The notes beneath the pieces are model-generated. The model was not told the origin of the DNA. It did no database searches and was given only the letters and a program-made list of their open reading frames with translations. Positions 25,470-29,828 of a DNA stretch of 29,828 bases are shown in pieces; position 1 is the first letter of the stretch, and each line of letters begins with the position of its first letter. The stretch covers positions 1-29,828 of the forward strand of contig CAZLDH010000014.1 of NCBI GenBank assembly GCA_964558275.1. Direction: 5' to 3'. The DNA is from FW021-bin31 sp964558275. Lineage in GTDB: Bacteria > Bacteroidota > Bacteroidia > Chitinophagales > Chitinophagaceae. Both the position numbers and the translations under genes were made by a program.

Positions 25470-26231
25470 ATGAAGAAATTTATCCCGTTTCTACTCCTTT
25501 CTTTTTTATTATGCAATCAGCTTTATGCCCAATCGGGACAAAATCAGGATACCACTCGACTCAAATACCTCATCAACTCCAATCTGGATCTCACCTATGG
25601 AAATGAAGCAGGCATCAACTTCTTCAATAAAGGGATTTTCGAATACAATAAACCCAAGATTGGTACGCGCTTAAAACTTAGTTATTACTACGAAGAAGAG
25701 GATAAGAAAGTGGCGGCCAATGAGTTTCGTGCAGATTTGAGACTCAATATCTTCCCTAAAAACAGACTTTATTTTTTCCCTAATGCCGGTTATGAACACA
25801 GCCTGCTAAGACTACACAATCTCCGAATTTATGGTGGATTTGGAGCGGCCTACAAACTAGTGAATAACAAAAATAATAAGCTACTTCCTATAATAAAGTT
25901 ACTCTATGAATATACCGACTACATGTCTCCATTAGTCATAGAAAAGGATACCATCAACAAACGTTCGAATCTTCGAGGAGCACTGGGATGGACAGGCAGC
26001 CACAAAGTTTTCGATAATCATGTAACTATTCATCATGAATTTATCTACAATCAAAGCCTTGAAGCACTTGAAGATTATCGATTGAGAGCAACTATAGGAA
26101 TGACCATCCCGGTGTACAAAGTACTGGGATTTGAAATAGGGGGTACTATCAATTACGAAAATGTTGTTCCATTGGATACCAAGCACACCGACATCATTAT
26201 GTTTGTCGGGCTCACAGTCACTAATTTCTAA
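25470..26231 (+). CDS. DUF481-like outer-membrane beta-barrel protein
   Basis: The protein is 253 residues from ATG 25470; the upstream TTG at 25461 adds only three residues and is not needed. The signal peptide is MKKFIPFLLLSFLLCNQLYA, with cleavage before Q. The mature chain is a series of alternating amphipathic strands (LINSNLDLTYGNEAGINFFNKG, RLKLSYYYEEEDKKVAANEFRADLRLNIF and so on), ending in a terminal Phe (TVTNF) typical of outer-membrane barrels. The strand pattern and the sequence around YFFPNAGYEHSLLR fit DUF481 (YdiY-like). Function is unknown. It precedes the arsenic operon by 104 nt, but arsR has its own promoter and operator, so a link to arsenic is not indicated. Confidence 0.65.
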   Translation: MKKFIPFLLLSFLLCNQLYAQSGQNQDTTRLKYLINSNLDLTYGNEAGINFFNKGIFEYNKPKIGTRLKLSYYYEEEDKKVAANEFRADLRLNIFPKNRLYFFPNAGYEHSLLRLHNLRIYGGFGAAYKLVNNKNNKLLPIIKLLYEYTDYMSPLVIEKDTINKRSNLRGALGWTGSHKVFDNHVTIHHEFIYNQSLEALEDYRLRATIGMTIPVYKVLGFEIGGTINYENVVPLDTKHTDIIMFVGLTVTNF

Positions 26232-26300
26232 TTTTTCTATAACCTTCAAAAAATTACATTTTTTCTGTTTTCCATCCCTAGTTTATGGTTTAATCAAACA

Positions 26301-26322
26301 TTAATCGTAATATTGCAATTAA
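26301..26322 (+). promoter_or_regulatory. Candidate ArsR operator overlapping the ars promoter
   Basis: A 22-bp imperfect palindrome, 9 of 11 base pairs matching, centred between 26311 and 26312 with outer arms TTAAT and ATTAA. It contains TAATATTG (26308-26315), a one-mismatch version of the TAnnTTTG -7 box, and lies 13 nt before the arsR ATG. A palindrome on top of the promoter is what repression by ArsR would require. Confidence 0.55.
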
Positions 26323-26335
26323 ACAATAAAGTACA

Positions 26336-26665
26336 ATGGGACGTGCGAAATCGGAAATGTTTACCTCTCAGCAAAATCAGATTGCCCTTTTTGCCAAAGT
26401 CTTCGGACATCCGGCACGAGTAGCGATTTTGCAACATTTATTTAAAATAAAAACTTGTGTATGCGGGGATTTGGTTGGAGAAATTGGATTAGCCCAACCC
26501 ACAATTTCACAGCATCTTAGGGAACTTAAACAACTTGGGCTCATCAAGGGAAATGTTGCCGGGACCAGTGTATGCTATTGCATTCATAAAGAAAATTGGG
26601 TAAAAATGAAGGAAGTCATGGCTGATTTCTTAGATCAAGACCTTCCTCAGCCCGATTGTTGCTAA
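26336..26665 (+). CDS. arsR: ArsR-family arsenic-responsive repressor
   Basis: The product is a 109-residue winged-helix repressor of the ArsR/SmtB family. The helix-turn-helix is LAQPTISQHLRELKQLGLI (52-70). The metalloid site of type-1 ArsR proteins, CVCGDL, is at 41-46 (C41, C43), with more cysteines at C80 and C82 (SVCYC) and a C-terminal pair C108-C109. In the family, As(III) binding to the CxC cysteines of the DNA-recognition region releases the operator. It is the first gene of the ars operon (24 nt to the next gene) with a palindrome over its own promoter, indicating autorepression. The context of arsC and acr3 makes arsenite the likely inducer. Confidence 0.94.
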   Translation: MGRAKSEMFTSQQNQIALFAKVFGHPARVAILQHLFKIKTCVCGDLVGEIGLAQPTISQHLRELKQLGLIKGNVAGTSVCYCIHKENWVKMKEVMADFLDQDLPQPDCC

Positions 26666-26689
26666 ACTCATTTAAAAATACAAACTACC

Positions 26690-27157
26690 ATGAAATTATC
26701 AGAAGTAAAATCAGCCTTAAAACAGCTAGAGCAAATAGCCTTTTATTTACCTGATGGCACCCTTGTTCCCGAACATTTTCATGTTACAGAAGTCGGTAAA
26801 ATACAGAAACACTTTATAGACTGTGGCGGAACCGAAAGGAAAGAGGAAATAATTAATTTTCAACTTTGGAATGCCAATGACTACAGTCACAGACTACACC
26901 CGGAAAAGCTCAATGATATTATCTCTCTCTCAGAAAATAAATTACAAATAAAGGATGCCGAGGTAGAAGTAGAGTATCAGGGAAAAACCATTGAAAAGTA
27001 CGGGTTAGATTTTGATGGTATAAACTTTCTTTTAACAAGCCTGCACACAGATTGTCTTGCAAAAGAAAAATGTGGTATTCCCGAAGAAAAACCGAAAGTT
27101 CGCCTCAAAAAAACACATCAAACAACAACCTGCACGCCCGGTAGTGGTTGTTGCTAA
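26690..27157 (+). CDS. DUF6428-like cysteine-rich protein of the ars operon
   Basis: A 155-residue soluble protein, no signal peptide. It matches what I recall as DUF6428, a family of unknown function commonly located between arsR and arsC in Bacteroidota. The N-terminal part (1-110, MKLSEVKSALKQLEQIAFYL, PEHFHVTEVGKIQKHFIDCGG) is an alpha/beta domain. Cysteines are C45, C122, C128, C148 and the terminal pair C154-C155 (CTPGSGCC). The last 35 residues are a Lys/Thr-rich flexible tail carrying the cysteines, much like the metal-binding tails of metallochaperones. Position suggests a role in arsenic handling, possibly delivering As(III) to Acr3 or tuning ArsR; there is no direct proof. Confidence 0.8.
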   Translation: MKLSEVKSALKQLEQIAFYLPDGTLVPEHFHVTEVGKIQKHFIDCGGTERKEEIINFQLWNANDYSHRLHPEKLNDIISLSENKLQIKDAEVEVEYQGKTIEKYGLDFDGINFLLTSLHTDCLAKEKCGIPEEKPKVRLKKTHQTTTCTPGSGCC

Positions 27158-27174
27158 CCTACAATACGCTAGCT

Positions 27175-27810
27175 ATGGCTTTAAATAAAAAACTGGAAGT
27201 GTATATTTCTTCCTTAAAAGATATCCATATTACAGACGAAAGGAAAGCATTACTTTTTCCTCTCGTCAATTATATCAAACAAAAGCAGGCGCTATTGGAG
27301 CCCATTTTGCTCCATTTTATCTGTACACACAACTCCAGACGGAGTCACTTGGCACAGGTTTGGGCTCAAACGTTCGCCTATTATTTTGACATCAAAGACC
27401 TGTATTGCTATTCCGGCGGAACAGAAGCCACGTCTGTCTATTCAAAAATTATAACCACACTCCAAAAAGCCGGTTTTGAAGCCACTGCCTTGTCTGCGGG
27501 CAGCAATCCGGTATGGAGCATTACAGGCGAACGAAACAAACCTCCGATTATTGGATTTTCTAAACAGTGGAATCATCCGTTTAATCCGGAATCTCACTTT
27601 GCCGCCATATTGACCTGTAACAGGGCAGACAAGGAATGTCCACATATTGACGGTGCAGAACAGCGCATTGCCTTGCCATTTGAGGATCCCAAGACATACG
27701 ACCAGTCTCCAAAACAAGAGGAGAAATATGATCTGATTTGCCAACAAATTGCAGCTGAATTATTCTTCGTCTTTGAGCAACGCTATGTAAAAAAAGACCA
27801 ATTGAATTAA
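27175..27810 (+). CDS. arsC: Arsenate reductase, LMW-phosphatase fold, thioredoxin type
   Basis: The protein is 211 residues from ATG 27175 (MALNKKLEVY); a TTG extension from 27148 would overlap the DUF6428 stop and is rejected. A helical N-terminal extension of about 42 residues precedes the low-molecular-weight phosphatase fold. The P-loop is C50-T-H-N-S-R-R56 (CX5R) in FICTHNSRRSHLAQ. Redox cysteines C148 and C155 (ILTCNRADKECP) have the same spacing as Cys82/Cys89 of the pI258 enzyme, and the D171-P172 motif (FEDP) supplies the general acid. This indicates reduction of As(V) to As(III) via a C50-C148-C155 relay recycled by thioredoxin. It is 17 nt after the DUF6428 gene and 34 nt before acr3. 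Confidence 0.88.
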   Translation: MALNKKLEVYISSLKDIHITDERKALLFPLVNYIKQKQALLEPILLHFICTHNSRRSHLAQVWAQTFAYYFDIKDLYCYSGGTEATSVYSKIITTLQKAGFEATALSAGSNPVWSITGERNKPPIIGFSKQWNHPFNPESHFAAILTCNRADKECPHIDGAEQRIALPFEDPKTYDQSPKQEEKYDLICQQIAAELFFVFEQRYVKKDQLN

Positions 27811-27844
27811 TCCCCCGCCTCCCACATCTAAAAATTAGCCAAAA

Positions 27845-28885
27845 ATGAAAAAGCTCAGCTTCCTTGACCGTAATTTGACCTTATGGATTTTCATAGCGAT
27901 GGGTATTGGAATAGGAATTGGATACTTCTTTCCTCACTTTCCCGATTTTGTAAATTCTTTTAATAAAGGAACCACGAACATCCCTATCGCCATAGGACTT
28001 ATCCTAATGATGTACCCTCCACTAGCCAAGGCCAACTACGCTATGCTTCCTAAAGTATTTAAAAATACCAGAATCTTATCTACTTCATTGATTTTAAATT
28101 GGATTATTGGTCCAATCCTCATGTTTGTGCTCGCCATCACCTTCCTACATGATCACCCGGAATACATGGTTGGGCTCATTTTAATTGGTTTAGCACGTTG
28201 CATCGCAATGGTACTGGTATGGAACGACTTAGCAGAAGGCAGCAGTGACTACGGTGCCGGATTAGTCGCCCTGAACAGTCTTTTTCAAGTTTTCGCTTAC
28301 AGCTTTTATGCCTGGTTATTTATTACTGTCCTTCCGCCCTACTTTGGCTTTGAAGGTGCTATTATTGATATCTCGATAGGAACAATAGCTCAAAGCGTAG
28401 GTATTTACCTGGGCATTCCGTTTCTTTTAGGATTTCTCAGCAGAGTATTTCTGGTAAAATGGAAGGGAGAACAATGGTATAACCAGCAATTTATCCCTGC
28501 AATTTCGCCATTAACGCTAATTGCCCTACTATTCACCATCATCGTCATGTTTTCTTTAAAGGGGGAATTAATAGTAGAAATCCCGATGGACGTGGTACTC
28601 ATCGCCATTCCATTGTTGATTTATTTCACCGTCATGTTTATCATTGGCTTCTTTACCACCAAAGCATTAGGCGCAGAATACAACCAAACGGCCTCTGTAG
28701 CCTTCACTGCAGCCGGAAACAATTTTGAACTTGCGATAGCTGTAGCTATTGCTGTCTTTGGTCTCAATTCAGGACAAGCCTTTACAGGCGTTATCGGCCC
28801 ATTGGTAGAAGTACCAGCTTTAATTTTACTGGTGAAGGTCTCTTTTTGGTTACGGAAAAGATACTTCCCTGCTATATCCAATTAA
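27845..28885 (+). CDS. acr3: ACR3-family arsenite efflux permease
   Basis: A 346-residue inner-membrane transporter with about ten hydrophobic helices, of the bile/arsenite/riboflavin transporter superfamily (Acr3, not the ArsB fold). Family marks: FLDRNLTLWIFIAMGIGIGIGY at the start, NIPIAIGLILMMYPPLAKANY, the conserved cysteine C119 in GLARCIAMVLVWNDLA (needed for As(III) transport in characterised Acr3), and AFTAAGNNFELAIAVAIAVFG near the end. It expels arsenite by proton antiport. As the last gene of arsR-DUF6428-arsC-acr3 it completes the resistance pathway: reduction by ArsC, then export here. No clear terminator follows; repeats begin soon after. Confidence 0.95.
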   Translation: MKKLSFLDRNLTLWIFIAMGIGIGIGYFFPHFPDFVNSFNKGTTNIPIAIGLILMMYPPLAKANYAMLPKVFKNTRILSTSLILNWIIGPILMFVLAITFLHDHPEYMVGLILIGLARCIAMVLVWNDLAEGSSDYGAGLVALNSLFQVFAYSFYAWLFITVLPPYFGFEGAIIDISIGTIAQSVGIYLGIPFLLGFLSRVFLVKWKGEQWYNQQFIPAISPLTLIALLFTIIVMFSLKGELIVEIPMDVVLIAIPLLIYFTVMFIIGFFTTKALGAEYNQTASVAFTAAGNNFELAIAVAIAVFGLNSGQAFTGVIGPLVEVPALILLVKVSFWLRKRYFPAISN

Positions 28886-28899
28886 TCGCCAAAAACATA

Positions 28900-29094
28900 A
28901 TAACAGTCGGCAGGTTATCTAAAATATCTGCGATAATCTGTCAAATCAGCGTCATCTGCGTGCTACAAAGCATAGAGCATGATAGTATCTAAAGCCAAAT
29001 AGCAGTCGAATTACCCTCCCAAATATCTGCGATAATCTGCCAAATCAGCGTCATCTGCGTGCTATAACAATAAAGCATAAGCATGATATCTCTC
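28900..29094. repeat. Two tandem copies of a ~99-bp non-coding repeat
   Basis: A 44-bp core at 28922-28965 recurs at 29021-29064 with a single T/C difference (28941 versus 29040), at period 99. Similarity extends left (cagtcg at 28904 and 29003) and right (aaagcat followed by agcatgata), with a short indel. Within each core ATCTGCG occurs twice (ATCTGCGATAATCTG and GTCATCTGCG). It lies between convergent acr3 and wbqC-like genes. Sequences of this ATCTGCG type recur between genes in many Bacteroidota, from memory, so a dispersed repeat family is likely. Confidence 0.85.
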
Positions 29095-29147
29095 ATATTG
29101 TTATAGTACAGATTATAATCGGTAAAGAATTATTTATTATTTCAGCA

Positions 29148-29768
29148 TCATTCTGATGAACCTAAAAGTAAATTCGTTGCATTATTTCCCTCACAAAACA
29201 ACAAATCCAAAATACTTAAATTAGGTAAAAAACCATTTTTTTCTTCAAAAACCTGCGGATAAACAATCGCAGATTTCTCTCTTTTGGAAGGCATAATCCC
29301 ATGTCTATTATCTATAATATCTTCTGCTTCGTACGCTTTTTTATAAATATCTGTTGTTTGAATTTTCCAAGGTGCATGAAGCCATTTTTTTGTCAATCTC
29401 AAAGAGGCAAAATTCCACTCAAAAATATATCTATATTTAGTATTATACATAACCATTAAATCATCTTGATAAAAATCAAACCAGGGAGATTTCCGATAAG
29501 CGGAAACAAGTGTCCGCCAATGTACCTTTTGCCAATCTTCGGCATAACTAATTTCCAAAGCTTTAAAAGGCGTTCTGTTCCTATTCGAATGTAACAATGG
29601 AATACTCAACAACTGTTTCCCATTAGCCCCCGCAATATAATACCTGTTGGAGTAGGAGCCCTTCACAAAGTGCTCATATTGTTCAAATAACAATTGTTGA
29701 TACTTAATTAAATCACAATAGTAATTAATACTTCCAAATGATTGTAAATCAGTTAATAATATTTTCAT
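29148..29768 (-). CDS. WbqC-family protein
   Basis: A 206-residue protein of the WbqC-like family. It opens with MKILLTDLQSFGSINYYCDL, the family's usual start, in which most members carry a 'QPaYfP' type segment. It then has the YEHFVKGSYSNRYYIAGANGKQLLSIPL block and the family-typical ISYAEDWQKVHWRTLVSAYRKSPWFDFYQDDL motif. WbqC proteins are found in O-antigen and glycan-related gene sets, but in Bacteroidota single copies are common outside such clusters. The biochemical role is unknown. A TATCTTTG box on the minus strand lies 22 nt before the ATG, so it is transcribed on its own or heads a unit; the stop is followed by the 99-bp repeats. Confidence 0.85.
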   Translation of the reverse strand: MKILLTDLQSFGSINYYCDLIKYQQLLFEQYEHFVKGSYSNRYYIAGANGKQLLSIPLLHSNRNRTPFKALEISYAEDWQKVHWRTLVSAYRKSPWFDFYQDDLMVMYNTKYRYIFEWNFASLRLTKKWLHAPWKIQTTDIYKKAYEAEDIIDNRHGIMPSKREKSAIVYPQVFEEKNGFLPNLSILDLLFCEGNNATNLLLGSSE

Positions 29769-29790
29769 AAAAAAGAAACAGTTATAAATA

Positions 29791-29798
29791 CAAAGATA
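29791..29798 (-). promoter_or_regulatory. Bacteroidota -7 box (TATCTTTG) for the WbqC-family gene
   Basis: The minus strand reads TATCTTTG, an exact TAnnTTTG match 22 nt before the ATG at 29768. The standard -33 TTG is not at the expected spacing. Confidence 0.45.
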
Positions 29799-29828
29799 GA
29801 CATAATTTTGATAAAAAGGAAAATAATT

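Noticed and set aside
27148..27174. TTG start extending arsC by 9 residues
   Set aside because: It would overlap the end of the DUF6428 gene; ATG 27175 gives a clean N-terminus.
25470..28885. DUF481-like gene as first member of the arsenic operon
   Set aside because: A 104-nt gap holds a promoter-like box and palindrome directly before arsR, so the operon more likely starts at arsR.
28900..29094. Insertion sequence or attachment site next to the ars operon
   Set aside because: No transposase, integrase, terminal inverted repeats or tRNA gene is present; only tandem non-coding repeats are seen.

Overview
The window reads as a chromosomal segment of a Bacteroidota bacterium, probably of the Chitinophagaceae/Sphingobacteriaceae type, although the genus cannot be fixed from sequence alone. 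The signs are AT-rich DNA, start codons preceded by A-rich stretches rather than strong Shine-Dalgarno sites, recurrent TAnnTTTG promoter boxes, a SusC/SusD outer-membrane pair under an ECF sigma/FecR switch, a WbqC-family protein and an NfeD membrane protease. No rRNA, tRNA, CRISPR array, integrase or transposase was seen.

Layout. Positions 1-890 hold the 3' part of an NfeD/ClpP-class membrane protease. An acyl-CoA dehydrogenase (1133-2623, +) faces a PLP-dependent decarboxylase (2831-4282, -) across a short array of CATGAATTGTCTC repeats. Next come a small membrane protein broken by a 10-N assembly gap (4416-4948), lpxB of lipid A synthesis (5061-6167), and a minus-strand pair of an AarF/UbiB-type kinase and a TetR-like regulator (6186-8200). 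An M3 oligopeptidase follows (8484-10505).

The centre (10688-20486) is one co-directional locus: ECF sigma factor, FecR anti-sigma factor, STN-domain SusC/TonB-dependent receptor, SusD, a surface zinc-metallopeptidase lipoprotein and a DUF4302 lipoprotein. It has no glycoside hydrolase. The likeliest role is capture and import of peptides or a peptide-bound nutrient, with the receptor's STN domain signalling to FecR and the sigma factor. A 15-bp inverted repeat lies just after the last gene.

The right part holds a small membrane protein, a lipoprotein, an orphan ketoglutarate-semialdehyde-type aldehyde dehydrogenase (-), a 784-bp non-coding stretch rich in palindromes ending in a plus-strand terminator-like hairpin, a flavin-containing monooxygenase-like oxidoreductase (-), and a DUF481-like outer-membrane protein. 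It then holds a compact arsenic-resistance operon (26336-28885: arsR, a cysteine-rich DUF6428 protein, a thioredoxin-type arsC, acr3) preceded by a palindrome that overlaps the probable promoter. Two tandem copies of a roughly 99-bp repeat and a WbqC-family gene (-) close the window.

The most useful second looks are the DUF6428 protein as a possible As(III) carrier, the peptidase-bearing SusCD locus, the terminator and hairpins without an assigned gene near 24.0-24.1 kb, and the N-gap that makes an automatic gene call at 4.4-5.0 kb wrong.
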